NCBI GenBank assembly: GCA_003427395.1 | Contig: BFEA01000015.1 | Location: forward strand, 3,421,808 to 3,481,913 | DNA from: Chara braunii | Taxonomy: Eukaryota > Streptophyta > Charophyceae > Charales > Characeae | Length of the DNA: 60,106 nt | Direction: 5' to 3' | Part shown: in pieces, positions 30,177 to 40,894 of the stretch | How the letters are laid out: the number at the start of each line of letters is the position of its first letter | Numbering within the stretch: the stretch's first letter is position 1 | The notes under the pieces: generated by a model | Databases searched by the model: none | Told to the model about the DNA's origin: nothing | What the model saw: only the letters and a program-made list of their open reading frames with translations | Made by a program: the position numbers and the translations under genes

Positions 30177-31481
30177 GTGGATCTGATCCCCATTGAATGG
30201 ATCAGAGTACTCAGGAGGGGGAAGAGGCTCCATGAAAATGATTGGGTGGCAATAAACGGGAATCCTAGAGTGGTGGGCAATGTAATCCTCATATCAGCGG
30301 ATAAACAAGTCTTAGTTGAACTATATGAATTAAAAGAATATAACGTGTTCAACACCAAAACAGATAACCATCCGGTTTGGTTATCAATGGAAAGCATCTT
30401 CAGGATCAGAGTTCTCTCTCTGGACGCACAGTCATGGCTGGCTTTTCGACCCTCAACTGACATTGCAAATCTACCAATAGACCCCGAATGTTGGTCATGG
30501 GGAACAAAGAAAAACCTCAATAGAAGACACAACATACACCTGCATACTTTATCAGTCAAATCAACCTACCGTATGCTCGGACCAAGAATCAACCTGAAAG
30601 ATAAAGTAGAGGAGAGATGGATGAAACACTTGAATAAAGGAAAGAAAGAATTAAGGAATATTAAATAGTTCAAGAATGCCATGATCAAACCTTCTAAGAT
30701 ATCATCTCTCTAGTGGCAGATTGTACACAGGTGTCTCCCGACCAATGATTGATTGATTGATAGAACCTCACTTGAGAAAAGGGGAACAGCAGAGCCGTGG
30801 TGTAAACTCTGCCTATCGGCATTTCTAAGTAGAAAAATTCCAGAAACAATCGAGCACTTGTTCCTAGAATGTCCAGGCTCGATATGGCTTTGGAGGTGGT
30901 GGGATCGTATATGGGAACAACTAGAAACCACAGAAAAATGGCCCTGGGAATGGAGAGCAATTCTCCTAGCACATTGGGCACCCGAACCGAAAGATAATTT
31001 TTCTCACAACCTGTTCACCTTGGGAAGAAGCGCAGTCCTCTGGGCGATCTGGACAAGAAGGAACACCCTAGAATGGGAAAATATTAGATTGGATGGACCT
31101 GAGTTTAACGACAACATAAAACAGCAAATCCAAACAGAAATTCTCGACCAATGGATCACGATAAAAGAGAAAATCCAGTTCAACTCTTCCAAAGCTGAAA
31201 TCAAGAAAATTTTTCAAAAGTTCAGCAGTGACTGGCTGGGGGGGGAGAAGGGGGCAAAAATAGGACGGGTGGTTTGGGAGGATGAAGGGATGGAAGGGGA
31301 GCAGGTACTTATCAGGGACTACAAACTTCAGTTCAATGAGTGGACGCAGGTGGATCCATTGATTCCTCTTCACCGGACTAATGAATTCCCTAGCCTTTTC
31401 ACGCTCCCTCAGAATGCATTGGTTCCATTATCATTGTATGGAAGAGACTCAGTAGCAGATGGACAGGAGGAGGAAGTATAG
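30177..31481 (+). pseudogene. LINE 2 C-terminal region with zf-RVT-like domain
   Basis: Two frames (30177-30668, 30753-31481) lie in the same register. The second holds WCKLCLSAFLSRKIPETIEH then LFLECPGSIWLWRWW, a zf-RVT-type C-x2-C, H, C finger with all ligands present. After it come KWPWEWRAILLAHWAPEPKD and a C-terminal tail ending PLSLYGRDSVADGQEEEV. The domain is typical of plant L1-type pol, where it may bind nucleic acid. The 3' UTR follows directly. Confidence 0.85.
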
Positions 31482-31785
31482 TCAATATTCCCATCAACTC
31501 CTCCTAACTGTTGTAAGGTCTAGGTAGGATTGAAACATCTGGCGCTGTAGGGGAGGGTGAAGAGGTCCTCTACAACAGAACTCGTGATCAGAGAATATCG
31601 GGCATGCAGTTCTCAAAGATATCTAAATTGTCAATGTGAGGGACGCTGGACCCGATTTCCAGCAGGTGCCGCTCCCCACCAATAGATGGAGCCGCTCAGA
31701 GAATGCTAGGATAGTTTGCTCTTATCAACTATCCTAGCATTTACTTAGGGTATTTGTTAAAAAAAAAATAAAAAAAAAAAAAGAG
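31482..31785 (+). other. LINE 2 3' UTR with three hairpins and poly(A)
   Basis: Hairpins: GCTGGA...TCCAGC (about 31649-31664), GCTCC...GGAGC (about 31672-31693), and AATGCTAGGATAGTT with AACTATCCTAGCATT (about 31702-31742), then the A-rich tail. The same three-hairpin layout ends the copies at 26424 and 34895; the tail at 37735 keeps the first two. Such 3' structures can be the RT recognition site in LINEs (known for some families; inferred here). Confidence 0.75.
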
Positions 31786-34160
31786 GAAGCGGTCCCGATT
31801 TGCGCATTATTTGCGGACGACCTCACGATCTCGGTAGATGTCACATGGAGGAGATCCATAGGCTTATGGACCTTTTCTGTGCCCTTTCAGACATGGCTGT
31901 CAACTGGGGTCAGAAAACGGTAGGATAGTGGCTTCACCATCAAGGGGGCCGGCCACCGGAAGGACACCATGTCGCTTAGGCTGCCCTGGATTCCCCTATC
32001 TGGATCTTGGGTGTCAAAATGACAGCTTTAGGAAACCCCCCAGAGAATGATAGGTGGTTTTCTAGCCCTGCACTTGCTAAACTCTCCCAATGGAATAACC
32101 AGCATACGTCCCTTTTTGGACGTGCCCTGATTATTAATAACGTAGTTTTAGCCACACTATGGTATAAATCAGTCCTCTGGCCTTTGAGCTCAGACGCCAA
32201 AGAACACTGAAGAGGAAAGTGGCAACCTACCTATGGAGAGGAGACAACGAAAACCCCCATGCAATAAGTAGAGTGGCATGGGACTCAGTCACACAACCCA
32301 AGGCAAAAGGAGGACTGGGTATCCTGGACCCTCTTGGCCAGTCCCAAACCTTCAGTTTACAATGGGTGTTACGTTTGATCTTCAGTAACCCCTCAGTATG
32401 GAGGCCACTCGCACTAGAACAAATAGCCCATCTTGCCCCCGAAGCCCCTTCGATCGTCCACCCCCTCCAGTGGTTAGACGACTGCTATTGGAAGATCCCA
32501 CGACGTCCCCGAGGAATGGTAGGGCGGAGAGACGACCTCTGGCTCTACTGTTAAAGATTTGGAGGAAACTTCCCCCTCCTAATCGTCCGCCTCCAGACAG
32601 GTGGGAAGAGGTGGCAAAACAACCTCTCTTCAGGAACCGTCGGATCACCGACGAGAGGGGTCAGATTTTCTGCAGCTCCGATCCCCAATGGAAAGGATGG
32701 GTGAAGAATGGAGTGACAAAAGTTTGTGACCTTTGGGACAGGGAAAAGGGGGATTGAAATTGCCCGGTGAGATTGAGGGAGGACCTAAGATACTGTCACA
32801 ATGTGGAGACAACCCTTGAGGAATTATTGGAAGCCCTTCTGGTTGGATGGTGGCCTATTCTAAAGGCAAGGTACTGAAAGAAGGGGACTGGGTAACTAAG
32901 GAAGGGGGGGGAAATAAACTATGCCTTGCCCACATGACCCGATCGGAGGACGCATTGATTGAATGGTACAGAATAGAAAGGAATGGTAGACTGACAGCAA
33001 GAGGAGATCCCTTCCAATGGATTCAGAAGGATGAATTGCACAGAGTCAGGGTGCTGGAAGAAGGAGAGAACAAGAGGTTTTTTTTTCCTGAGTAAACTAT
33101 TGAGGCCCTCCATATGATTGATCCCTTGGAATGGGTTTGGAATCTCGATCCACACAACAGATTTAGCCAGACCAAACCTAAAACTTTGTCCGATCTAACA
33201 GTCAAAGCAACATATCACATGATCAGAGTTAATTGTTGTCTCAAAGACATAGTGATCGATCGATGGCAGAGGCATCTCAACATGGATAGGCATCTTCTCA
33301 CACCCATAAGATGGTTCGGAAATACTAAGTGTAGACCAACGAAAATCACATCACTGCAGTGGCAGATTATGCATAGATGCCTTCCCACCAACAATTGGTT
33401 GATCGATCACTCACAGCTTGAACAACAAGGTAAAACACTCCCATGGTGTGTTCGATGCCAGCAAGGCTTCCCGACCAAAAAGAGAGTTGAAACAATCAAA
33501 TATATATTTCTACAATGTCCTGTAGCGGTTCTTACCTGGAGGTGGTGGGATAGAATATGGCAGCAGATAGTCCCTGATCATCCATGGCCGTGGGATTGGC
33601 GCGCTATACTATTGGGGCATTATCCACCCTTCCAAAACAACATCTTTGTACGAAATATGTTCCACCTGGCCCGACGAACGATTTTGTGGATCCTATGGTG
33701 GCAGCGATGTGTGCTGGTTCTAGATCACGCTTGGGTAGAGGGGGAGGAAAGGTTGGAGCAACTCAAAGTGCACATCCAGCTCGAACTCTCACACAAATGG
33801 AAATTATTGAAGCAAACACTAGACAACCTCCACAGAGCCTCAGACATCCGACAACGACTTTTACAGTTTTCTAGGGAATAGCTGGGCGGGGACCCGGAGG
33901 GCTGGGTAACAGGAATAAGCTGGTCAGGGGCTTGGGTGGGTGATGGGGAGGGTGACGACGACCCCAGTGAGCAAGTACCGAGGGACTATCAATTAAAATT
34001 TAAAGACTGGTTATCTGTAGACCCCAGTATCCCCATGCGTTCAACAGAGGACTTTCCAGATCCGTTACCTCCCCACTCACAGGCTGTGGAAATATGTCTG
34101 TCGTCAATCAATAAGCGCTCCCCACTCTCTTTTACCCTCCTGTTCCCCTTTCGATAACAC
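31786..34160 (+). mobile_element. LINE 3, right part (RT box to C-terminus)
   Basis: Starts EEAVPICALFADDLTI immediately after LINE 2's poly(A), continuing the fragment at 26910-27285. Frames are broken in the middle (32000-33100). From 33114 a 255-codon frame carries DRWQRHLNMDRHLLTPIRWF, LQWQIMHRCLPTNNWLIDH and WCVRCQQGFPTKKRVETIKY with FLQCP, a zf-RVT-like finger whose H is Y. An in-frame TAG at 33879-33881 replaces an expected W (SREW...), and coding runs on to SLSFTLLFPFR before 34157. Confidence 0.85.
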
Positions 34161-34244
34161 TCCCGGCCAAGCTGTCACCCCACCCTACTTAGCTCTGGTC
34201 ATTTGACAAAAACGTTATCTTTGTCTGTCTAGGCTCTGGTCATT

Positions 34245-34895
34245 TTGTTGCTACACTGCAACAATGACTCACTCCTACAGTTTTCCTGGGAGTGGTCGAG
34301 CGGGGAAAGAGAGGGATGGGTCCTCTTGGAAGGACGGGCAAGGGAACGGAAAGAAACACTGGTGGCCCCCAGTGGTTCCTCCCGGACCCCTGTCCTTACT
34401 CTAGGATGCAGAAGGAGATTGAGGACTACCAGGAGTTCAGAGGAACTAGTCCTTCAGCAGTAGTAAATCGACCTCGTACAGGGCGAAGTGGACCATCAGT
34501 CATTCAGGGGAAACCAGTCCTTCAGCAGCAGAAATTCGGCACCTGGTACAGGGCGAAGAGGTTTTCTCCCTGCAGCTCATTATCCTGTGCAGAAGATCTT
34601 TTGAAGATAGCGTTTCATCTCAGTCAATTTCCACCACAGCCTACTCAGTGGCAGGTCTGTTTTTGGTATTTTTCAATGCCCTGCTCAATCAATCCCCTGG
34701 AGCCCAGGTAATCAATGTTGGCAAGGGCCCTCTAATTTTTTTATGTTTACAGTCTGTATATGGCACGTTGGACCCGTTTTCTAGCTGGTGACGCTCCCCA
34801 CCAATAGATGGAGCCTCTCCCCAAGTGGTAGTGGTGTATGCTATTATCAGCGCCACTATCACCGGCAGGGGTGTTTTTTCTTTATAAAAAAAAAA
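34245..34895 (+). mobile_element. LINE 4, 3' fragment with poly(A)
   Basis: The start (CTACAGTTTTCCTGGGAGTG) resembles LINE 3 at 33860, and the end repeats the LINE tail: GGACCCGTTTTCTAGCTGG, GCTCCCCACCAATAGATGG, a third hairpin around 34826-34865, and poly(A) at 34885-34895. Coding is not maintained. Confidence 0.7.
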
Positions 34896-34980
34896 GGAGG
34901 GAGCAGTCCCCGCATGTTCTCTCGTGAACACAGTTCTGGCTGCTATGGGGTTCTCCGTATGCGTACAATTAGGAGTAGTG
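34896..34980 (+). mobile_element. SINE 3' remnant
   Basis: CCCCGCATGTTCTCTCGTG and GGCTGCTATGGGGTTCTCCG match the 3' part of the SINEs at 24.5-25.5 kb (CCCCGCATGTTCCCTCATT, GGCTGCTACGGGGTTCCCCG). The tRNA-like head is absent. Confidence 0.65.
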
Positions 34981-34984
34981 GTAG

Positions 34985-35575
34985 GTGGGACCATCGGGGG
35001 AAATGAACTTAGCCATAGTAAGTACACGTAGGCGCACCGCTGCCAGGAGCGCTACGCCCTGCCGAATCGATGCGCGGGGTTGTGTGGTAGTGCGGACGAT
35101 GCTATGCTTTGCCAAACTGACGTGTCTGATAGTCTCCATCGCTTGCTACTTCGCCTCGTTCTTGGAGTCGTCATCAGCTGATGGGCGCTCGTGAGGGTGT
35201 TCTTCTCGACGATCCGCGAATAGGGTGAAATTTCGAAAAGGGCAATGAATTGGTTTTAGTGATAAGGTTTTCTCTCCTCTTTTCTTCAACAGCGTGGCAA
35301 ATGGATATGGATGGAGGCTTGAACCCCCTATGACGCCTTGCTAACAAGTTTGGTGAGGTCAAGCTACACCGTTTTTTTGTTTCCTTTTGGGAAACGGAAG
35401 ATGGTCGTCGTGGTTTTCGGTGCTAGCATTGCTCAGAGCCTAGGTGCTAGCAACGGCAGGTGGTTTTCCTTCCCCGAAGATGCTGGGGTAGGGTTTGAGG
35501 GGGCCGTGGTAAGTTGGGGATTGTTGAAGAAGAAGGGAGAGGGGCTATTTGTTGGATTGTTGCTTTACTGGATTA
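34985..35575. other. unassigned spacer
   Basis: Short frames only. A 97-codon plus frame (35338-35631) is hydrophobic and Ser-rich near its end, where it enters the ATC array. I see no motif supporting a gene. Confidence 0.4.
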
Positions 35576-35576
35576 C

Positions 35577-35884
35577 TTCATCATCAGGATGCTGCTCGTC
35601 ATCACTATCATCATCATCAGGGTACTGCTAGTCATCATCATCAAGGAGTGGGTCTTCGCTTTTGTTCAGCACTAGTATCATCATCATTATCATCATCAGG
35701 GGTGCTGCTCGTCACTTATCGTGATATTACTATCATCACAGTTCACTGTCATAAGGGCATATAGGGCGCTGCTCACCCCTATCATCATCATCATGTCATC
35801 AACATCATCATCACTTGATTGTCTTCACAAGGCGCTGTGCAGTATCATTATCATCATCATTATCATCATCACCATCACCATCAC

Positions 35885-35916
<32 letters not shown>

Positions 35917-35938
35917 CCATCATCATCATCACGGACAC

Positions 35939-35973
<35 letters not shown>

Positions 35974-36180
35974 GTTTGTAAGCATAGGGGCGGGGTTGTT
36001 TGTGCTGCTCTTTAGTATGATCAGCATCATCATTCTGTCTTCATTCTCATCACTACCATCACGACCATCACCTTCATTAGTTTCTCATCATTAGATGTTT
36101 GCCCTTCAAGGTATTGTTTGCCGTTCACATCAGCAGGTGAGTTGGTTCTCACCATTATGGTCATCATCATCATCTTTAGG
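35577..36180. repeat. ATC/CAT trinucleotide-rich array
   Basis: Clusters of ATC repeats occur from 35577, densest at 35850-35970. Interspersed short unique segments (GGTGCTGCTCGTCAC and the like) recur between clusters. Frames through it give poly-His, poly-Ile or poly-Ser and are not genes. Confidence 0.9.
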
Positions 36181-36299
36181 GTGTTGTTCGTCGTCATAAA
36201 AAAAAAATAAAAAAAATCTCATCTATCTTTTATTTTCAGGAATTTCCGATTCTTGATGCTTCTCGAATAAGTCTATCATCTAGTTGACTACTTTCTATT

Positions 36300-37440
36300 T
36301 GGTTGGCCTCTCCAGGAGGATGCAGGAATATGCGTTATCTGGTAAGTCATCTGTGATCCTGCGAAGGGTGGTTGAAAATTCGTTGGCCCTCGAAGACCGA
36401 TGCTGGAGCAACGCTGGCTGGAGCCGGAGCCAGGTGGCGCAACTTTGTGACCCAGCTTAGTGGGGGCGTGAGGCCTGGTAGAGAGCTCTGGGGGGCTGTT
36501 TGCGGGGGCAGTCCCAGTGGTCATCGGGGGTCGTAACTGGAGCAACGCTGGCCGGTGGTGGAGCAAGGTGGTGCAACTCTGTAAGACCTGATGGGAGTAT
36601 GAGGCCTGGAAGAGCTTCGGTTCGTACTGAAAACATCCATGTTGGTGGTGGTCGCAGGTGGATTGATTAGCTTTCACCTATCTGATTCGTGGCTGGGAGG
36701 CTTTTTACTATTTTTGCCGCTTGAGAAGGTTGTAGGAATAGGTGCTATCTGGCAATTCATCTGTGATCCTGCGAAGGGTGGTTGAAAATTCGGCGGCCCT
36801 CGAAGACCGATGCTGGAGCAACGCTGGCCGGAGCCGGAGCCAGGTGGCGCAACTCTGTGACCTAGCTTAGTGGGGGCGTGAGGCCTGGTAGAGAGCTCTG
36901 GGGAGCTGTGTGCGGGGGCAGTCTCAGTGGTCATCGGGGGTCGTAACTGGAGCAATGCTGGCCGGTGCTGGAGCAAGGTGGTGCAACTCTGTAACCCAAC
37001 CTGATGGGAGCATGAGGCCTGGAAGAGCTTCGGTTTTTTGTGCTGAAAACAGCCATGCTGGTGATGGTCGTAGGTGGATTGAATAGGTTTCACCTATNTG
37101 ATTTGTCGGTGGNTCTTATGAATGTCTTAGGACTCTAGGGACTCTTAGCAACCCATCCTAGGCGGTCTGAAGCGGTTATACTCAGTGATCTGCGGCTGTT
37201 CGATGCCAGAACGACGCTGGCCGGTGCTGGGGTGATGCCCTGTAACCTGCTGATGCAGGAGCGTGAGGCCTGGCAGAGAGATCTGGGGATGCTTTGGGGT
37301 GGGCATCCCAAGGGACAGCCAAGGCTTGCTGCTGGGACGACGCTGGTCGGACCCGGGGCGAGTTGCGTTGCCCTGTAACCCATTAGGGTGGGGGTGTGAG
37401 GCCTGGAAGAGCTCAGCAGGGAGTAAGACTGTGTTGGAAA
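36300..37440. repeat. 410-bp higher-order tandem repeat
   Basis: GTGATCCTGCGAAGGGTGG occurs at 36353 and 36763, a 410-bp period with high similarity between the two units. Each unit holds two diverged submonomers marked by ACGCTGG (36411 and 36545; 36821 and about 36955) and GTGAGGCCTGG-like blocks. A third, more diverged unit follows (37214 and 37340). The minus frames of 129 and 139 codons are translations of this repeat and are similar only for that reason. Confidence 0.9.
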
Positions 37441-37591
37441 GTCTTAGAAGGGCTTGTTAGGGATCCTGAGGGTTGTCAGCTTTCGTAGGACCTCTGTGGC
37501 AGCCTATTGCATGTGTAGTTCCTTATTAGGTCATTAGATATTCACAGACTGATCTCAGTCGAAGCCGGGTAATGGCCCCGGTATCTCAAGT

Positions 37592-37703
37592 GATCTCAAA
37601 TGTTCTCAAATGTTCTCAAATGTTCTCAATGATCTGAACAATTTGATATGGGATGCTGGGCCCTGTTCCCAGCATGTGCTGCTCCCCACGCATAGACTGG
37701 AGC

Positions 37704-37735
<32 letters not shown>
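37592..37735 (+). repeat. short minisatellite followed by a LINE-type tail
   Basis: CTCAAATGTT is repeated in tandem at about 37592-37628. Then comes ATGCTGGGCCCTGTTCCCAG (hairpin closing CAT), GCTCCCCACGCATAGACTGG with AGC, and a 28-bp poly(A) run (37708-37734), matching the hairpin layout of the LINE 3' ends. Confidence 0.7.
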
Positions 37736-37737
<2 letters not shown>

Positions 37738-38300
37738 GTAGTGGTAGGTAGGTAGTGTGAGATGAAATTGAGAGAAGAACATAGCTTTATATAAAATAAA
37801 ATAAAAATGATTGGGTTCCAATTGGAGCCTCGATATCGACAGTCCATGGCTACCATGTTCGATCTAGCCAAGAATGGGTTTCCACCTTGTACTAGGTCCC
37901 ACTAACTAGGATTACTTGCTTCGAACCATCTGTTACGAAGACCGACGACCAGTACATAGGACTTATCCAGGTAAGGGGGACCTTTGCCCCCATTGATCAG
38001 ATGTTTCAAAGCCAAGGCAGATGATTTTTTCCTCGTTTTCATTGTCATTGTCGTTGCTTCGAGGGGGTCGGAATCGCGGCGAGAGGAGGAAGAGGGCCCA
38101 GCATCTTGACGGGGGCAAGGTCCCACTTACCGAGTTCTCTGTTCCTGGCCATTGGTCGTTGTGATCTACGGTCCAGAAAGAGGGATCCAAGAAAGGAGGG
38201 CTTTGGAGTGAGCTCTGGACATACTACCAGCTATCAGATACGTCGAGGCCAAGGTGGAATTCCGGCCAGGTTCATTTTTTTTTTTTTTGAAAAACAGAAA
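37736..38300. other. unassigned spacer
   Basis: No domain, TIR pair or RNA gene recognised. Frames are short and overlapping. A T run at 38276-38288 resembles a reverse-oriented poly(A) tail. Confidence 0.4.
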
Positions 38301-38307
38301 GGCCTAC

Positions 38308-38418
38308 CTACCTTCTTCCCCCGAATACAACGCACAGTCATTATAGCTGTATTTAGACTGAAGGATGCCCCAAATACAGCTATAATGACCGTGCGTTGTA
38401 TTCGGGGGAAGAAGGTAG
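38308..38418. mobile_element. foldback MITE family B, copy 3 (111 bp, near-perfect)
   Basis: Arms of 47 bases (left from CTACCTTCTTCCCCCGAATA, right ending TATTCGGGGGAAGAAGGTAG) pair with one mismatch around a 17-base loop. The arms' integrity suggests a recent origin. Confidence 0.9.
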
Positions 38419-38774
38419 TGCGGGTACGGCCTGAATCTGTCAAGAAGACTTTCAACTGCTCTGGAAGCCCCACATTGCGTGAAACAGCAGCCACGTTTCT
38501 CTTTTCCTAAACCCCTTTTTGGGTTCCCCCTTCTAGGGTTCCGAACCCTTTTTTTTTTTTTTTTTTTTTTTTTTCCAACCTTCTCCTTTTTCTTGCTTTC
38601 ATTTGGATTGTTGGAATGAGTGGGAGTTTGAGGGCCAGGAGGAGGGCCACCAGGTAGGGGGGGGGCTGCTCTCACCTCCTCTCCTTGTAAGTTTGAATGC
38701 TGAACGATCCTTGCGGCGGCACAAAATCCATAGGCCATGAACCACCGCCAGTAGCGGACGAGTTTGACGGCTAA

Positions 38775-38898
38775 GAGCATACTCACACTAGGACCTTTTT
38801 ACTTATTTCTGGATGGAAAATGCAGCCAGATACATCCAGGTCTGGCAGTAGTTACGCTCAGATACGTTCAGAAGAAGAGCGGCAGTGTGAGTACGCCC
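38775..38898. mobile_element. PIF/Harbinger-like MITE E (124 bp)
   Basis: TIRs GAGCATACTCACACT and AGTGTGAGTACGCCC, flanked by TAA at 38772-38774 and 38899-38901. A 3-bp TAA/TTA duplication is the hallmark of PIF/Harbinger. No coding capacity. Confidence 0.75.
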
Positions 38899-39000
38899 TA
38901 ATAATACTTAATATCAGTTGGCAAGAACTGGCATGCAATGATCTGATGTGTCACCATCTCAAACAAAACACAAAGTCACCATCTCAAACAAAAAACAAAA

Positions 39001-39159
39001 AACAAAAACGAGTTATAATTGCAGTATGGGCCAAGATACAGTTTGCAATTGCACTTCGGGCACCTTACCTGGCCAGAAAGCTGGGTTGTAAACGTTGCCC
39101 CAACTGCAATTTTGAAACTGTATCTTGGCCCATAGTGCAATTATAATTCATTTTTGTGA
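39001..39159. mobile_element. foldback MITE family A, copy 2
   Basis: ACAAAAACGAGTTATAATTG at the left mirrors ATTATAATTCATTTTTGTGA at the right. The loop is the reverse complement of that in the copy at 23833-23994, so the two were inserted in opposite orientation. Confidence 0.85.
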
Positions 39160-39255
39160 CTCCCACATAAAAAGACGTGTCATGATCTCAAGACCTTCGC
39201 AGGGAGATCTGACGGCTAATACCTGCCCTACTTGGTAAGAATCATGCAAGACGAA

Positions 39256-39418
39256 GGGTCTCGCCGCACCGCACACGAAAACGAAACGAGTGCATCTGCC
39301 AGCGAAAGGTGGCAAAATACACTCATTACTATTTATAGCAAACCGATGAACCTGGCCATTTTCTGCAGGAAGATGCACTCGTTTCGTTTTCCGTTTCGTA
39401 TCCCGTGCGGCGACGCCC
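39256..39418. mobile_element. MITE F (163 bp), Harbinger-like termini
   Basis: TIRs start GGGTCTCGCCGCAC and end GTGCGGCGACGCCC. Complementarity continues through ACGAAACGAGTGCATC and GATGCACTCGTTTCGT. GAA flanks both ends (39253-39255, 39419-39421). Its termini resemble MITE G. Confidence 0.8.
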
Positions 39419-39555
39419 GAAATAGCACGTGGTATTGTACCCCAAATTCGTGGGGCTTGACGGTAGGACTGCCGCTGTAGAGCTAATAGTAGATTCCGTG
39501 CCACCTACCCTGGGGGTACATTTGCGAATTATTTCCTCCATTTGCAAGTCATTAA

Positions 39556-39967
39556 GGGCCTCGCCACACCTATGTCGAAAACTGATTTTTCGACATTTTC
39601 TCCTCGCCACACAGCATGTCGAAATCCGAGATGCAAAAAAATTCAGGAGCTGTCAGGGAAAGGGTTTCGACACCTCCTCTCGAGACGGGCTCGTTTCCCA
39701 GCCTGCAACTTCGACATTTTCAACAGCCCTCCGATGGGATGTCGAATTCTTGCCCGAATGTCGAAAAAGAGAATGCACCAATGCTTGTCCTATCTTCACC
39801 CCAGTTTGTCTCTTTTGTGCATACGACTCGTGAGTTCTTCACTTGGACATGCGGTGTGGCGAAGAGGGGTTTTCTGTCGAAAGAGGGAATGTCGAAAATG
39901 GGAATGTCGAAAATCTCCTGACATATGTCGAATTTCGTGATGTTTCTACATTTGTGTGGCGAGGCCC
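39556..39967. mobile_element. PIF/Harbinger-like MITE G (412 bp)
   Basis: TIRs GGGCCTCGCCACACCTATGT and ACATTTGTGTGGCGAGGCCC with flanking TAA at 39553-39555 and 39968-39970. The interior holds about eleven ATGTCGAA or TTCGACAT motifs in both orientations. Frames of about 100-134 codons cross it but show no domain. Confidence 0.85.
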
Positions 39968-40000
39968 TAACTTCAAATCTCTCGGGATTGATTAGCCATT

Positions 40001-40132
40001 GTGTGACACCAAATTGAGTTGTGGTGGCAAACATGTGTGACAATAAATTTGACCTCTGGTGGTGAATGTGGGACACAGATTTGAGCTGTAGTGGGAAATG
40101 TGAATTCGGTCTGCGGTGGTGACAGTGACAAG
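40001..40132. repeat. 33-bp degenerate minisatellite, four units
   Basis: GTGTGACA, GTGTGACA, GTGGGACA and GTGAATTC begin units at 40001, 40035, 40068 and 40099. Each contains a TTGA..TGTGGTGG-like core. Confidence 0.7.
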
Positions 40133-40890
40133 CAGGTTTTGCAACTTTTTTTTTTTTTTTTGCAACTTTTTTGCTTACAAGAGAAAACATAAGAAGCCTT
40201 CTTCCTTTTGGTCGTGCGGTGAAAGGCTGCAATTGGGTGTGAGGTGAGAAAGGCGGAAAGGAAAAAAAAAAGAGAAAAAAAAAGAAAAGAAAGGTGAAAC
40301 GGTGGAGTTCACTACTGGAGGTATTTCCCCCAGTTGGTTTTACAAGGAAAGCAAAAGTAGAAGGTCATTTCGGTGCTCTCTATGGCCCTAGTAGCATTAC
40401 TCGCCATCCACCAAAATTCTGAACGAATCTGAACAGGCAGTCCGTCCCGATGCATTCACAATCTTGGCAAATGGCGGGTAATGCAACCACGTCGTAAATG
40501 AGCCGTACCCATCGTCCATTCTAGAATCCAGTGGTTGGGAAGCGTTAGCAGCCACACATCCTCACCTCCCAGTGGGACACTTGTCATGATGCCAAACGAG
40601 CATCTTGTGTAAGAGCAGGGAGCATGCTTGCCAGCGCCCAGCATAGTCCGATGATCGGCCAACACCTCCGAGCAGAAGCGTGCCAGGTGTAGAAAGCCAG
40701 GTACATGTGACAGCAACTTGCCACATTTCTTGGAAAGAATTATCTTGGGGCCCTTTTGGGGGGTCTCCCAGAATAGAAAAAAACAAACAAACTTGGAGGG
40801 TCAGAGTTCAGGTGAAGGATCATCTCACACAAAAAACAACAAGCTGAAAACAAAAAGGAAAAGAAGCTGCCAAGGTGGACATGTAGGTGA
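40133..40890. other. unassigned spacer
   Basis: T and A runs at 40146-40160 and 40258-40300, otherwise unique sequence. Short frames (60-86 codons) show no motif. Confidence 0.4.
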
Positions 40891-40894
40891 CCAA

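Larger units (their letters stand above)
27286..31785 (+). mobile_element. LINE 2, 5'-truncated, nested in LINE 3
   Basis: It lacks the endonuclease and begins at MWFNNGLAFLGRK. RT, the C-terminal zinc-finger region, a 276-bp 3' UTR and a poly(A) tail (31759-31785) follow. It is the best preserved LINE here. A MITE sits at 29390-29910. 5' truncation is the usual outcome of target-primed reverse transcription. No clear long target-site duplication was seen. Confidence 0.85.

Noticed and set aside
35819-36094. His-rich 91-codon ORF
   Set aside because: Translation of the CAT/ATC trinucleotide array; other frames give poly-Ile and poly-Ser.
36288-37093. Two similar 129- and 139-codon minus ORFs suggesting a gene family
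   Set aside because: Their similarity is fully explained by the 410-bp tandem repeat, and the frames have no recognisable motif.
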